Part shown: positions 45,370 through 54,959 of the stretch, piece after piece
How positions within the stretch are numbered: position 1 is the first letter of the stretch
Layout of the letters: the number at the start of each line of letters is the position of its first letter
Assembly: GCF_009746585.1 (NCBI RefSeq)
Contig: NZ_WRPO01000015.1
Coordinates: 32,264-96,263, forward strand
DNA: 64,000 nucleotides
Source of the DNA: Novosphingobium aquimarinum
Lineage (GTDB): Bacteria > Pseudomonadota > Alphaproteobacteria > Sphingomonadales > Sphingomonadaceae
Direction of reading: 5' to 3'
Notes under the pieces: generated by a model
Seen by the model: only the letters and a program-made list of their open reading frames with translations
Told to the model about the DNA's origin: nothing
Database searches by the model: none
Position numbers and translations under genes: made by a program

Positions 45370-47667
45370 TCATGCGGGTTTGATGAAACTGTCGATCACG
45401 CGCTTGCGGCCGGCTTGCTCGAATTCGATCTCCAGCTTGTTGCCTTCCTGCGCGGCGATCTTTCCGTAGCCGAACTTCTCGTGAAACACGCGGTCGCCAA
45501 TTGCGACGTCGCCGCGTGGCTTCGCCGCAAAGCTGGCTGCGCTGCGCGTGTTTTCGGCGACGCGGCGCGGAGCGGCGTCGTATTCCTTGGCCGCAGCGCG
45601 CTGCCAGCCCGGCCCGCGCGTCACGACGCGTGAGGGCTGGGTACGGGCGACATCCGCGAAGGGATCGGAATGCTCGGACCACTGCGCGCGCCACAGCGAA
45701 GCGCCACCGGTCATGGTGGTTTCCGCCTCGACGTGCTCGTCGGGCAGTTCGGTGACGAAGCGCGAGGGGATCGAGCTGGTCCACTGCCCGTAGATCCGCC
45801 GGTTGGCCGCGTGGAGGATGGTGCAGCGCCGCTTCGCGCGCGTAATCGCGACGTAGGCGAGGCGGCGTTCCTCCTCAAGACTCGCGAGCCCGCCTTCGTC
45901 GAGCGAGCGCTGCGAGGGGAACACGCCTTCCTCCCAGCCGGGCAGGAACACGTGATCGAATTCCAGCCCTTTGGCGGCGTGCATGGTCATGATCGTGACC
46001 TTCTCGGTGTCGTCCGCCGCATCGTTGTCCATCACCAGGCTGACGTGCTCGAGAAAGTCGCCCAGCGTGACGTACTCTTCCATCGCGCGCGCCAGTTCGA
46101 CGAGGTTTTCGAGCCGGCCCGAAGCCTCAGGCGTTTTCTCGGCCTGCAGCGCGTCGGTGTAGCCGCTCTCGTCCATGACGGTACGCAAGAGGTCCGCCGG
46201 GCTTTCGCTGGCGGCAAGATCGCGCCAGCGGGCGAAATCGCGCATCAGCGAGAGAAAGGTGTTGCGCGCTCGCGCCGGCAATTCATCGGTATCGACGATT
46301 TCAAGCGCGGCAGCGGCCAGCGGGATCCCGCGCCGCCGGGCGTGCACGTGTAGCTTCTCCAGCGTCTTGGCACCGAGGCCGCGCTTGGGACTGTTGTAGA
46401 TACGCTCGAACGCGAGGTCGTCGGCGGGTTGGGCGATGACGCGCAGATAGGCCAGCGCATCGCGGATTTCCGCGCGCTCGTAAAAGCGGAAGCCGCCGAT
46501 GATCCGGTAATTGAGGCCGATCTGAATGAAGCGGTCTTCGAATTCGCGGGTCTGGTACTGCGCCCGCACCAGGATCGCGACTTGATCGAGCGAGGCGCCT
46601 TCGCGCTCCAGCCGCTCGATCTCGTCGCCGACCCGGCGCGCTTCCTCGGGCCCGTCCCACACGCCGATCACGCGCAATGGATCGCCGGGATGGCGTTCGG
46701 TCCACAAGGTCTTGCCCAGCCGTTGGCTGTTCTCGCTGATGAGCCCCGAGGCAGCGGCGAGGATCTGCGGCGTGGAGCGATAATTCTGCTCCAGCCGGAT
46801 AACCTTGGCGCCGGGAAAGTCCTTTTCGAACCGTAGGATATTGGCGACTTCCGCCCCGCGCCATGAATAGATCGACTGATCGTCGTCGCCCACAACGCAG
46901 ATGTTCTTGCGCTCCTGCGCGAGCAGACGCAGCCACAGATACTGGACCTGATTGGTGTCCTGATATTCGTCCACCATGACGAACTTGAAGCGCTGGCGAT
47001 ATTGTTCGAGCACGTCGCGCTCGGTGCGCAGGATGTTGAGCATGTGTAGCAGCAGATCGCCGAAATCGCAGGCGTTCAGCGCCTTCAACCGGTCCTGATA
47101 GAGCCGGTAGAACTTCTGCCCCTTCCCGTTCGCATAAGCCTCGTTCTCGGCGGCATCGAGATCGCCGGGATTGAGGCCGCGGTTCTTCCAGCGGTCTATG
47201 CACCCGGCCAGCTGGCGCGCGGGCCAGCGTTTCTCGTCGATCCCTTCGGACTGGATCAGCTGTTTCAGCAGGCGCAGCTGATCGTCGGTATCGATGATCG
47301 TGTAATTTGATTGCAGTCCGACCAGTTCGGCATGGCGACGCAGCATCTTCGCCGCGATCGAATGGAAAGTGCCGAGCCAGGGCATGCCTTCCACCGCAGG
47401 ACCGATCAGATTCCCGACTCGCTCGCGCATCTCGCGCGCGGCCTTGTTGGTGAAGGTCACGCACAGGATTTCGGACGGCCATGCGAGTCGCTCTCGCACC
47501 AGGTAGGCAAGGCGGGCGGTCAGGGCTGCGGTCTTACCCGTGCCCGCGCCCGCGAGCATCAATACGGGGCCCTCGCTGGTCAGCACGGCCTCGCGCTGCG
47601 GCGCGTTGAGGCCGCCGATCAGGGGATCTGCGGAGACATCGGAGGGGCTAGCGAAGGGGGCAGTCAC
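45370..47667 (-). CDS. UvrD/PcrA-type DNA helicase
   Basis: A 765-residue superfamily 1A helicase. Walker A is LAGAGTGKTAALTARLAYL near residue 35. Motif Ia is VTFTNKAAREMRERV, motif II VDEYQDTN, motif III DDDQSIYSWRGAE, and motif IV RLEQNYRS. Then come VTIMTMHAAKGLEFDHVFLPG and ITRAKRRC. The C-terminal extension ends with a Tudor-like segment (GDRVFHEKFGYGKIAAQEGNKLEIEFEQAGRKRV). The likely start is GTG 47665-47667, directly before TAPFAS. The longer frame begins with an unusual leader. It acts in excision repair, mismatch repair or removal of RecA filaments. Confidence 0.93.
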   Translation of the reverse strand: MTAPFASPSDVSADPLIGGLNAPQREAVLTSEGPVLMLAGAGTGKTAALTARLAYLVRERLAWPSEILCVTFTNKAAREMRERVGNLIGPAVEGMPWLGTFHSIAAKMLRRHAELVGLQSNYTIIDTDDQLRLLKQLIQSEGIDEKRWPARQLAGCIDRWKNRGLNPGDLDAAENEAYANGKGQKFYRLYQDRLKALNACDFGDLLLHMLNILRTERDVLEQYRQRFKFVMVDEYQDTNQVQYLWLRLLAQERKNICVVGDDDQSIYSWRGAEVANILRFEKDFPGAKVIRLEQNYRSTPQILAAASGLISENSQRLGKTLWTERHPGDPLRVIGVWDGPEEARRVGDEIERLEREGASLDQVAILVRAQYQTREFEDRFIQIGLNYRIIGGFRFYERAEIRDALAYLRVIAQPADDLAFERIYNSPKRGLGAKTLEKLHVHARRRGIPLAAAALEIVDTDELPARARNTFLSLMRDFARWRDLAASESPADLLRTVMDESGYTDALQAEKTPEASGRLENLVELARAMEEYVTLGDFLEHVSLVMDNDAADDTEKVTIMTMHAAKGLEFDHVFLPGWEEGVFPSQRSLDEGGLASLEEERRLAYVAITRAKRRCTILHAANRRIYGQWTSSIPSRFVTELPDEHVEAETTMTGGASLWRAQWSEHSDPFADVARTQPSRVVTRGPGWQRAAAKEYDAAPRRVAENTRSAASFAAKPRGDVAIGDRVFHEKFGYGKIAAQEGNKLEIEFEQAGRKRVIDSFIKPA

Positions 47668-47786
47668 GAGCGAACAACTAGGGAACGCATTGTCGCTACG
47701 CAAGGTCGGTTCGTCGCAGCGACGGAACAATGGCGCGTCTCATTCGTCGACTCGGGCAAGACGAAAGAAAAACCGGAGAAGCAGAA

Positions 47787-48491
47787 ATGCGTAATATCCT
47801 TCTTGCCGGAGCCGGCGCAATCGCGCTGATGACCGCTCCGGCTTTCGCTCAGATGACCGACAGTCAATCGACTACCACTAGCTCTGTGGATCAGGCCGAT
47901 CCGATGCCGGATTCGAGCGTCCCCGTCTCGACCAATTCCGTGTCCGACAAGCGCGGTGGCTATGAAATGTCGCCGGAGCAGTCGACCATGTATCAGTCCT
48001 GGCCGCCCGAACGGCAGACCGATTACGACACCTGGCCGATGACCTATCAGGAATACTACTGGACCCTGGAGCCGGTGCAGCAGGAAGGCTATTGGGCGCT
48101 CACCGAAGACCAGCGCGGCAAGATCTATAATATGACTCCGGAGCAACGAACGCTGGCATGGCGCGCGGTCCAGCAGCAGCTGGCCGGAATGACGCCGACG
48201 ACGCCAGCGGGACAAGCCAACCCGCCGGGACAAGGCATGCCGACCAATGGCGTCCCCAATCCGAAGATGGCCAACCAGGCCGTCCAGCCCGCCATGCCCG
48301 CGACGCAACAGTATCAGGGCGGCCCCTACAAGGGCGCGCTGACGCCGCCACCGGCAGATGCGATGGACAAGGATTATCCGATTTGTAAGGGCGACGTGCA
48401 GGATAGCTGCATCAACCCTCGCGAAGCGGGCAAGAACTGGGGCAATCGTCCGCTCGATCATTGGCCGGGCAAGCCCGCCAGCGAGATGTAA
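47787..48491 (+). CDS. exported protein with tandem 11-residue aromatic repeats
   Basis: A 234-residue protein with a signal peptide (MRNILLAGAGAIALMTAPAFAQ), a Ser/Thr-rich linker, and then repeats of about 11 residues at residues 59-120. Units read YQSWPPERQTD, YDTWPMTYQEY, YWTLEPVQQEG, YWALTEDQRGK and IYNMTPEQRTL. Each starts with an aromatic residue and has a glutamine near position 8 or 9. The C-terminal part is Pro/Ala/Gln-rich and ends with a cysteine pair (ICKGDVQDSC). A GGAGAAG ribosome site supports the start. It diverges from the UvrD-like helicase and ends at a shared terminator with rsmD. I do not know its function; the repeats suggest a binding surface. Confidence 0.75.
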   Translation: MRNILLAGAGAIALMTAPAFAQMTDSQSTTTSSVDQADPMPDSSVPVSTNSVSDKRGGYEMSPEQSTMYQSWPPERQTDYDTWPMTYQEYYWTLEPVQQEGYWALTEDQRGKIYNMTPEQRTLAWRAVQQQLAGMTPTTPAGQANPPGQGMPTNGVPNPKMANQAVQPAMPATQQYQGGPYKGALTPPPADAMDKDYPICKGDVQDSCINPREAGKNWGNRPLDHWPGKPASEM

Positions 48492-48537
48492 GCTTCCCAT
48501 GCAACGGCAGCCCCGTTGCCTCGCAAGTTTCCGATGG

Positions 48538-48566
48538 AAAGGGCGTCTGGCAACAGGCGCCCTTTT
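48538..48566. terminator. bidirectional terminator between the repeat protein and rsmD
   Basis: AAAGGGCG (48538-48545) pairs with CGCCCTTT (48558-48565). The stem is flanked by T on one side and A on the other, so it can end both convergent transcripts. Confidence 0.8.
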
Positions 48567-48580
48567 CGGTCGGCGGCCTT

Positions 48581-49123
48581 TTACTCCATGCGCAGCAAGT
48601 GGAGGCGCGCCCGACCGACGTCGCGCGTGACGTCGAGGGCGAAGCCTTTGACCGATACGGTCTCGCCCCGCGCGGTCTCCAGGCTGATCCAGCTCGACGG
48701 CGCGAGCCAACCGAGCCGATGCAGCTTGTCGAGCGCCACGGCACCCGCGCCGCTTTCGTAAGGCGGGTCCATCAACAAGAGGTCGAGCGGAGCCTTTGCC
48801 GGACCAACGCGCAGTGCGGAAACGGCGCGCACGTCGCATTGCGACTGCGCCCGCAGCGCGGCAATGTTGGCACGCAGCCCCCGCAGCGCGGCCGCGTCCT
48901 GCTCCACGAACAGGCACTGCGCCGCTCCGCGCGACAGCGCTTCCAGTCCCAGGGCACCCGATCCGGCGAAAAAATCCCCGACGGCGAGACCTTCGAAGCT
49001 GCCGAGGCGGCTCGTCAGCATCGAAAACAACGTTTCGCGCGTGCGATCGGCCGTGGGGCGAGTCGTATCGCCTTCCGGAGCGGCGAGCTTGCGCCCCCGC
49101 CATTCGCCGGCAACGATCCTCAG
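48581..49123 (-). CDS. rsmD: 16S rRNA (guanine-966-N2)-methyltransferase, apparent CTG start
   Basis: A 180-residue SAM-dependent methyltransferase that modifies G966 of 16S rRNA. From the position of CTG 49121-49123 the protein reads LRIVAGEWRGRKLAAPEGDT, then RPTADRTRETLFSML. That is the conserved RsmD opening in which residue 1 is normally Met of MRIIAG. The rest has the SAM site VGDFFAGSGALGLEALSRGA and the catalytic LLMDPPYE. The first ATG lies 31 codons later, inside the domain, and would remove essential residues. No ATG, GTG or TTG occurs near the proper start. The CTG overlaps the TGA of the upstream gene, mimicking an ATGA coupling. The start codon is inferred from homology. Confidence 0.82.
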   Translation of the reverse strand: MRIVAGEWRGRKLAAPEGDTTRPTADRTRETLFSMLTSRLGSFEGLAVGDFFAGSGALGLEALSRGAAQCLFVEQDAAALRGLRANIAALRAQSQCDVRAVSALRVGPAKAPLDLLLMDPPYESGAGAVALDKLHRLGWLAPSSWISLETARGETVSVKGFALDVTRDVGRARLHLLRME

Positions 49124-49989
49124 GATGGCTTGCGCCCTTTCGTGCCGAGCGACGCGCGGAACCGCTCGAGTTGTTTGGCATTAATCTCGACCGCGGCGCC
49201 GCGCGGCAATTCGTCGAGCGCGAAGGGGCCATAACCGATCCGGATCAGGCGGCTGACCTGCAGATCGAGATACTCGAGCACGCGGCGTATCTCGCGGTTC
49301 TTGCCCTCGGTGATGGTCATCTCGATCCACAAGTTGCGTCCCGTGCGGCGCTCCATGTTGGCGTCGATCCGGCCATAGCGCATGCCATCGATCTCGACGC
49401 CTTCGATCAGCTCCTCGAGCTGGCCTTGCGTCACATTGCCGAACGCGCGAGCGCGGTAGGTGCGGGGGATCTTGGTCGCGGGAAGTTCGAGCTGGCGCTT
49501 GAATTCGCCGTCGTTCGTCAGCAGCAGCAGCCCCTCGGTGTTGAGATCGAGCCGGCCGACCGGCATCAAGCGCGGGGCACCCGCGGGCAGCGCGTTCTTG
49601 AGCGCGGTGTAGATCGTCGGCCGTCCGGCAGGATCGCGTTCGGCAGTGAGCAGGCCTTGCGGCTTGTGGAAGGCGAACAGCCGCGTCGCTTCGGGCGCGC
49701 GTACCGGCTTGCCGTCTACGGTGACGCCGCGCAGATCCTTGAGGATCGTCGCCGGCGTGGTGACGAGCTCCTCGCCCAGCTTCACCCGTCCTTCCGCGAT
49801 CATCCGCTCGGATTCGCGCCTGCTGGCTACGCCCGCGCGGGCGAGCAGCTTGGCGATGCGATCGCCTTCGGGCGCACCTTCGCGCGGCGTGCTCGTGTCC
49901 GGCTTGGGCGCGCCGGGGCGGCGCGTGCTGCGCGAGCGCGGACGCGCATCGTTGCGGCTTCGGTCGGGGCGCTGCGGTGGTGGTGACAT
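49120..49989 (-). CDS. 23S rRNA pseudouridine synthase, RluB/RluE-type
   Basis: A 289-residue RsuA-family pseudouridine synthase. A basic, disordered N-terminus of about 45 residues precedes an S4 domain (RIAKLLARAGVASRRESERMIAEGRV). The catalytic domain contains the active-site aspartate in GRLDLNTEGLLLLTND. The later segments YRARAFG, EMTITEGKNREIRRVLEYL and VSRLIRIGYGPF follow. The family modifies 23S rRNA positions near the peptidyl transferase centre. It is coupled to rsmD through overlapping stop and start, making a small rRNA-modification operon. Confidence 0.92.
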   Translation of the reverse strand: MSPPPQRPDRSRNDARPRSRSTRRPGAPKPDTSTPREGAPEGDRIAKLLARAGVASRRESERMIAEGRVKLGEELVTTPATILKDLRGVTVDGKPVRAPEATRLFAFHKPQGLLTAERDPAGRPTIYTALKNALPAGAPRLMPVGRLDLNTEGLLLLTNDGEFKRQLELPATKIPRTYRARAFGNVTQGQLEELIEGVEIDGMRYGRIDANMERRTGRNLWIEMTITEGKNREIRRVLEYLDLQVSRLIRIGYGPFALDELPRGAAVEINAKQLERFRASLGTKGRKPS

Positions 49990-50082
49990 CGTGGGGCCTT
50001 AGCTGTTGATCGCGGCTTCATCCAGCCTTCCCATCGCCGGGCGACACGCTAAGCATGCCTTCTTTGAGGTAAGGAGCACGCG

Positions 50083-51420
50083 GTGAACACCGGGACGATC
50101 GAAAAGGACGAACCGCGCCGGGGCCTGGTGGGCTCGCTAAAGCCCTATCTGGAAAAGGAATCACTGGCCGCGTTCTTCGTCGGCGTGTCATCCGGCTATC
50201 CCTTTGCGCTGTTGGCCGCGACGCTGACGACGCGCCTAGCACAGGACGGTATCGAGAAATCGACCATCACCGCCTTCACGCTCGCCTTTTTCGTCTACAA
50301 CCTGAAGCCTTTGTGGGCCTGGATCATCGACGGCGTGCGCCTGCCGGTGATTGGTCGGATGGGGCAGCGCGTATCGTGGATGATGGTGACCGGCGTGCTG
50401 GTCGCCGCCGCAACGCTCAATCTGGCGATCGTCGATCCGTCATCCGACATCGGCGCGACCGTGGCCGCGGCCGTGCTGCTGGGGCTCGCGGGTGCGAGTT
50501 TCGATATCGTCATCGACGCTTACCGGATCGAGACGCTGAAGCCGTATCAGCTCGGTGTGGGCTCGGGAATGAGCCAGTATGGCTGGCGGATCGGTTCGGC
50601 GGCGGCGGGCGCACTGGCGCTGGTCGTGGCGGCGCGAACCGACTGGCATCTGGCTTATGCGGTGTGCGCCGTATTCGTCCTGCCGGCGATGCTGACCGCG
50701 CTGATCCTGGGCGAGCCGGCGCGCCATGAAGTCAGTCACGAGCGGCGCGGGGCGGCGGAAATCTGGGCCTCCATCGCGGGACCGTTCGTGGAGTTCTTCC
50801 AGCGCGCCGGCGCTTGGCTGGTGCTGCTGTTCATCCTCGTCCACAAGATCGGCGATACGCTGGCGAACCTCACGTTTCGCCTGCTGTTCGAGGACCTTGG
50901 CTTCTCCAACGACGAGATCGCGATCTACGACATCGGCGTTGGGTTCTGGGCGCTGATCATCGGCGTGTTCGTCGGCGGGGTGATCTACGCGCGGCTCGGG
51001 CTTAAGCGTTCGGTGCTGATCGCGCTGATCCTGATGGCGATCTCGAACCTCAGCTTCGCGATGCTCGCGGCGGCGGGGCACTCCAATATCGGCATGGCGG
51101 GCGCCATCGGCTTCGAGAACTTCGCCAGCGGCTATGGCGGGGTGGTCGTCGTCGCCTATTTCTCGGCGCTGTGCGACTTGCGCTTCACTGCCGCGCAATA
51201 TGCGCTGATCTCGGCGGGCGCGAGCATCGTCGGGCGGTTCCTGACCGGAACCACGGCGGGCGCGCTGATCGAAGGCATGGGCTACGTGAACTTCTACCTG
51301 CTCACCACCGTGGCGGCGCTGCCGGGGATCGTGCTGTTCTGGTGGATGATGCGCACGGGTCTCGTCGATGCGGCCATGGGCACTGCGGGCGAAGTGGGCG
51401 AGGGCGACGCGCGCCGCTAG
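50083..51420 (+). CDS. AmpG-like MFS permease
   Basis: A 445-residue major-facilitator transporter with about 12-14 hydrophobic spans. It starts at GTG 50083 with an AAGGAG ribosome site. It shows AmpG-family segments: FFVGVSSGYPFALLAATLTTRL, FVYNLKPLWAWIIDGV and ASFDIVIDAYRIETL. FLLVHKIGDTLANL and ALCDLRFTAAQYALIS, typical of permeases for anhydromuropeptides, follow. If it is AmpG it imports GlcNAc-anhydroMurNAc peptides for wall recycling. Its stop codon overlaps that of the convergent folC gene by three bases. Confidence 0.88.
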   Translation: MNTGTIEKDEPRRGLVGSLKPYLEKESLAAFFVGVSSGYPFALLAATLTTRLAQDGIEKSTITAFTLAFFVYNLKPLWAWIIDGVRLPVIGRMGQRVSWMMVTGVLVAAATLNLAIVDPSSDIGATVAAAVLLGLAGASFDIVIDAYRIETLKPYQLGVGSGMSQYGWRIGSAAAGALALVVAARTDWHLAYAVCAVFVLPAMLTALILGEPARHEVSHERRGAAEIWASIAGPFVEFFQRAGAWLVLLFILVHKIGDTLANLTFRLLFEDLGFSNDEIAIYDIGVGFWALIIGVFVGGVIYARLGLKRSVLIALILMAISNLSFAMLAAAGHSNIGMAGAIGFENFASGYGGVVVVAYFSALCDLRFTAAQYALISAGASIVGRFLTGTTAGALIEGMGYVNFYLLTTVAALPGIVLFWWMMRTGLVDAAMGTAGEVGEGDARR

Positions 51421-52718
51421 GCAGGGTGCTGGCCGTTCCGGCGCAGGACATCGCCCGCAAGGTAGAGCGAGCCCGCGATGAGCACGGGGAGGCCGTCGTC
51501 CGGCAAGGCGCGCAGCGCTTCGGCAATATCGGCCGCAGCCTCCGCGCCACCGCCGAATGCATCGATCCCATGCGCCTCGTGTCCGGGCACATCGACGATC
51601 TGAAGGCTGGCGAGAGTACCGGCGAGGGGCGCCATCAGCGCCGCCGGGTCCTTGTTCGCCAGCATGCCCAGCACGAGATGCAGCCGCTGCCCGGCAAAGT
51701 GGCTCGCGATCGCCGCGCCTGCATCGGGATTGTGGCCGCCGTCGAGCCAGACCGGGCGATCGCCCGCGCCGTCGCGCAAGGGGCCTGGATCGAGTTGCTG
51801 TAGCCGCGCCGGCCACTGCACGCGCGCCATCGCGGCGGCAAGCGCATCGGTGGTCACTGTCACGCGGTCCTGATGGCGCAGCATCGCCACCGCCAGGCCC
51901 GCGTTCACGGCCTGATGCGCGCCGGGCAGCGCGGGCAGTGGCAGGGTGAGCGGGCCGTGGCGGTCGCGATATTCGAGCACCGCTCCGGCCGAGACATCCC
52001 AGTCCAGCCCGCGCATGTGCAGCGGCGCGCCCGCGACCCGCGCCGCGCGCTCGATCTCGCTGGTGGCCTCGGGCGGATAGGCGAGCGTCACCAGCGGACT
52101 GCCGGGCCGGACGATCCCCGCCTTCTCGAACGCGATCCGCGCCAGCGGCATCTTGGGTGCGCCATCCTCGGGCGCGAGCAGGAAAGCCTCGTGATCGATG
52201 CCGAGCGAGGCGATCCCGCTCACCGCGACGCGGTCGAGCACATTGGTCGCATCGAAACGTCCGCCAAGGCCGACTTCGATCACGCAGGCATCCGCCGGTG
52301 CGCGCGCGAAGGCGAGGAAGGCGGCAGCGGTGGTGACTTCGAAAAAGCTGGGCGCAAGATCGGCAGCGTCCGCCGCGTCGAGCGTCTCGCGCAGCAGGTC
52401 GGCCAGTAGCGCATCGCTCACGAGGTCGCCCGCGATGCGGATGCGTTCGTTGTAGCGGACGAGGTGCGGGCTGGTGAAGACATGCGCGCGCAAGCCTTCC
52501 GCTTCCAGTGCAGCGCGCAGGAAGGCGCAAGTCGAGCCCTTGCCGTTGGTCCCCGCGACATGGAAGACCGGCGGCAGCGACCAGTGCGGATCGCCGAGCG
52601 CGGCCAGCAGCGCGCGGATCGTGTCGAGCCCGAAGCGGCCTTGCGGTAGGGTCAACGCGGCGAGGCGATCCAGTTGCGCCTGAACCTCGGGGCTGTCCGA
52701 CTGGGCGAAATCGCGCAA
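51417..52718 (-). CDS. folC: folylpolyglutamate/dihydrofolate synthase
   Basis: A 433-residue Mur-ligase-family enzyme that adds glutamate to folates and makes dihydrofolate from dihydropteroate. It has the GTNGKGSTCAFL ATP site near residue 53, the SPHLVRYNERIRI segment, and EVGLGGRFDATNV. LGIDHEAFL, NAGLAVAML and WLDGGHNPDA complete the pattern. The first codon appears to be TTG 52716-52718, four bases after the trpA stop; an ATG is not available nearby. The gene is the last of the trpF-trpB-trpA block. accD, which often lies between trpA and folC in related genomes, is absent here. Confidence 0.93.
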   Translation of the reverse strand: MRDFAQSDSPEVQAQLDRLAALTLPQGRFGLDTIRALLAALGDPHWSLPPVFHVAGTNGKGSTCAFLRAALEAEGLRAHVFTSPHLVRYNERIRIAGDLVSDALLADLLRETLDAADAADLAPSFFEVTTAAAFLAFARAPADACVIEVGLGGRFDATNVLDRVAVSGIASLGIDHEAFLLAPEDGAPKMPLARIAFEKAGIVRPGSPLVTLAYPPEATSEIERAARVAGAPLHMRGLDWDVSAGAVLEYRDRHGPLTLPLPALPGAHQAVNAGLAVAMLRHQDRVTVTTDALAAAMARVQWPARLQQLDPGPLRDGAGDRPVWLDGGHNPDAGAAIASHFAGQRLHLVLGMLANKDPAALMAPLAGTLASLQIVDVPGHEAHGIDAFGGGAEAAADIAEALRALPDDGLPVLIAGSLYLAGDVLRRNGQHPA

Positions 52719-52722
52719 GGGT

Positions 52723-53499
52723 TCAGCGCGCCGTATGCACCGCCTCGGCGAGGGCGGCGGTCAATTCGCGGATGGCGGCAGGGGCATCGTCGCCGTGCTG
52801 CTTGACGAGGTCGACCAGCGCCGATCCGACGACGACTCCGTCCGCCACTTTGGCGATCTCGCGCGCCTGTTCGGGCGTGCGCACACCGAAGCCGACCGCG
52901 ACGGGGATGTCGCTCGCCGCCTTGAGCGCCGCCACGGCTTGCTCGATTGAGCCTTGCGCCGCCTGCTGCATGCCGGTGATCCCGGCGACCGAAACGTAAT
53001 AAATGAAGCCGGACGAGCCCTTGAGCACGTCGGGCAGCCGCGCGGCATCGGTGGTCGGCGTCGCGAGGCGGATCAAGGATACGCCCTTATCGCGCAACGC
53101 CGGGCCGAGGTCGGCATCTTCCTCGGTGGGAATGTCGACGCAGATCACGCCATCGACGCCCGCCGCCGCGCACTGCTCGGCGAACCACTCGGGCCCGCGG
53201 ACCGTCATCGGATTGGCATAGCCCATCAGCACCAGCGGCACCTCGGGATGCCGCTCGCGAAAGGCGCGCGCCATGTTGAGAATGTCCGCCGTGCGCGTGC
53301 CCTTGGCGAGACTGCGCAAGTTCGCCTGCTGGATCGCCGGACCGTCCGCCATCGGATCGGTGAACGGCATGCCAAGCTCGATCACGTTGGCCCCGCCAGC
53401 AACGAGCGCATCGAGATTGGCGGCCGTGTCGCCATCGCCCGCGGTGAGGAAGCAAACGAGCGCGGGGCCGCGCGAGAAGGCCTGTTCGAAGCGAGACAT
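52723..53499 (-). CDS. trpA: tryptophan synthase alpha subunit
   Basis: A 258-residue TIM-barrel subunit that cleaves indole-3-glycerol phosphate and channels indole to TrpB. It has the catalytic glutamate in ANVIELGMPFTDPMADGPAIQ and the catalytic aspartate in GVICVDIPTEE. FIYYVSVAGITG and VGFGVRTPEQA follow. The start is two bases beyond the trpB stop, so the two are translationally coupled. It is on the minus strand with trpB upstream and folC downstream. Confidence 0.97.
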   Translation of the reverse strand: MSRFEQAFSRGPALVCFLTAGDGDTAANLDALVAGGANVIELGMPFTDPMADGPAIQQANLRSLAKGTRTADILNMARAFRERHPEVPLVLMGYANPMTVRGPEWFAEQCAAAGVDGVICVDIPTEEDADLGPALRDKGVSLIRLATPTTDAARLPDVLKGSSGFIYYVSVAGITGMQQAAQGSIEQAVAALKAASDIPVAVGFGVRTPEQAREIAKVADGVVVGSALVDLVKQHGDDAPAAIRELTAALAEAVHTAR

Positions 53500-53501
53500 G
53501 A

Positions 53502-54743
53502 TTAGATTTCCGCGCCCAGCGCTTCGGCGACGGTGAAGATGTCCTTGTCGCCGCGGCCAGAGAGATTGATGACCAGCAGCTTGTCCTCGGCCATCTCGGT
53601 GGTCAGCTGGCCCAGCGCGGCAAGGGCGTGCGCCGATTCGAGCGCGGGGATGATGCCTTCGAGCGCGCAGCAGAGCTGGAACGCCTTGAGCGCTTCGTCG
53701 TCGGTGATCGGCAGGTAGCGCACCCGGCCGCTTTCGTGCAGCCAGGAATGCTCGGGGCCAAGGCCGGGGTAGTCGAGCCCAGCCGAGATCGAATGCGCCT
53801 CGGTGATTTGGCCGTCCTCGTCCTGCAGCAGGTAGGTGCGGTTGCCGTGGAGGATGCCCGGGCGTCCGCCGGTGAGGCTGGCGGCGTGCTGGCCGCTCTC
53901 GATGCCGTGGCCCGCCGCTTCGACGCCGACCATCGCCACTTCTTGATCGTCGAGGAAGGGATAGAACATGCCGATCGCGTTCGACCCGCCGCCGACGCAG
54001 GCCAGCACCATGTCGGGCAAGCGGCCTTCGCGCGCCATCATCTGCTCGCGGGTTTCCTCGCCGATCACGGACTGGAAGTCGCGGACCAGCTCGGGATAGG
54101 GGTGCGGGCCGGCGGCGGTGCCGATGATGTAGAAAGTGTCGTGCACGTTCGCGACCCAGTCGCGCAGCGCCTCATTCATCGCGTCCTTGAGCGTTTCGGC
54201 ACCGCTGGTCACCGGCTGCACTTCGGCGCCGAGCAGCTTCATCCGGAACACGTTGGGCTTCTGGCGCTCGACGTCCTTGGCGCCCATGAAAATCGTGCAG
54301 GGCAGGCCAAAACGCGCGGCCACGGTCGCGGTGGCGACGCCGTGCTGGCCCGCGCCGGTTTCGGCGATGATCCGCGTCTTGCCCATGCGGCGGGCGAGCA
54401 GGATCTGGCCGACGCAATTGTTGATCTTGTGCGCGCCGGTGTGGTTCAGGTCTTCGCGCTTGAAGAAGATTTTCGGCCCCATTCCCTCCGGAGCGCGCTC
54501 ACGGAAATGCTCGGTCAGGCGCGGCGCGAAGTAGAGCGGGCTCGGGCGGCCAACGAAGTTCGCGAGCAAGTCCTCGAACTCGGCGCGGAAGGCGGGATCG
54601 GCCTTCGCGGCGCGATATTCGCGTTCCAAATCGAGGATCAGCGGCATCAGCGTTTCGGCGACGTAGCGCCCACCGAATCGACCGAAATGCCCGTGCTCGT
54701 CGGGCTGGTTGCGGAAGCTGTTTGGCGTCGCCGTTTGGGTCAT
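53502..54743 (-). CDS. trpB: tryptophan synthase beta subunit
   Basis: A 413-residue PLP enzyme that joins indole and serine. The PLP lysine is in [11 protein letters not shown], and the phosphate loop is [28 protein letters not shown] and the C-terminal NLSGRGDKD are also present. It normally follows trpF directly; here a plus-strand outer-membrane gene (54960-55442) separates them. trpB must therefore have its own promoter in the 216-base gap 54744-54959, which I could not resolve from sequence. Confidence 0.97.
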   Translation of the reverse strand: MTQTATPNSFRNQPDEHGHFGRFGGRYVAETLMPLILDLEREYRAAKADPAFRAEFEDLLANFVGRPSPLYFAPRLTEHFRERAPEGMGPKIFFKREDLNHTGAHKINNCVGQILLARRMGKTRIIAETGAGQHGVATATVAARFGLPCTIFMGAKDVERQKPNVFRMKLLGAEVQPVTSGAETLKDAMNEALRDWVANVHDTFYIIGTAAGPHPYPELVRDFQSVIGEETREQMMAREGRLPDMVLACVGGGSNAIGMFYPFLDDQEVAMVGVEAAGHGIESGQHAASLTGGRPGILHGNRTYLLQDEDGQITEAHSISAGLDYPGLGPEHSWLHESGRVRYLPITDDEALKAFQLCCALEGIIPALESAHALAALGQLTTEMAEDKLLVINLSGRGDKDIFTVAEALGAEI

Positions 54744-54959
54744 GGCCGAGCGCTTGGCAGAGGGTCCGCCTCTTGTCCAGCCGACACAAAAGGCGAGCGG
54801 CTTCGACTAACGACAGACAAGGATCGACCAGTTACTTGTTGTGATATTTCTCACTCTAGCAACTTCAAGAAACCGAGAGTAGTGGCGCTCTCGGCACGGA
54901 GACGAGCCGCTGGAATATAAAAAAAGGTTCCGGCAATCGATAATGGAGTGAGAGTTAAA

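Noticed and set aside
54744..54959. Tryptophan attenuator before trpB
   Set aside because: No leader peptide with tandem Trp codons and no terminator/antiterminator pair could be found.
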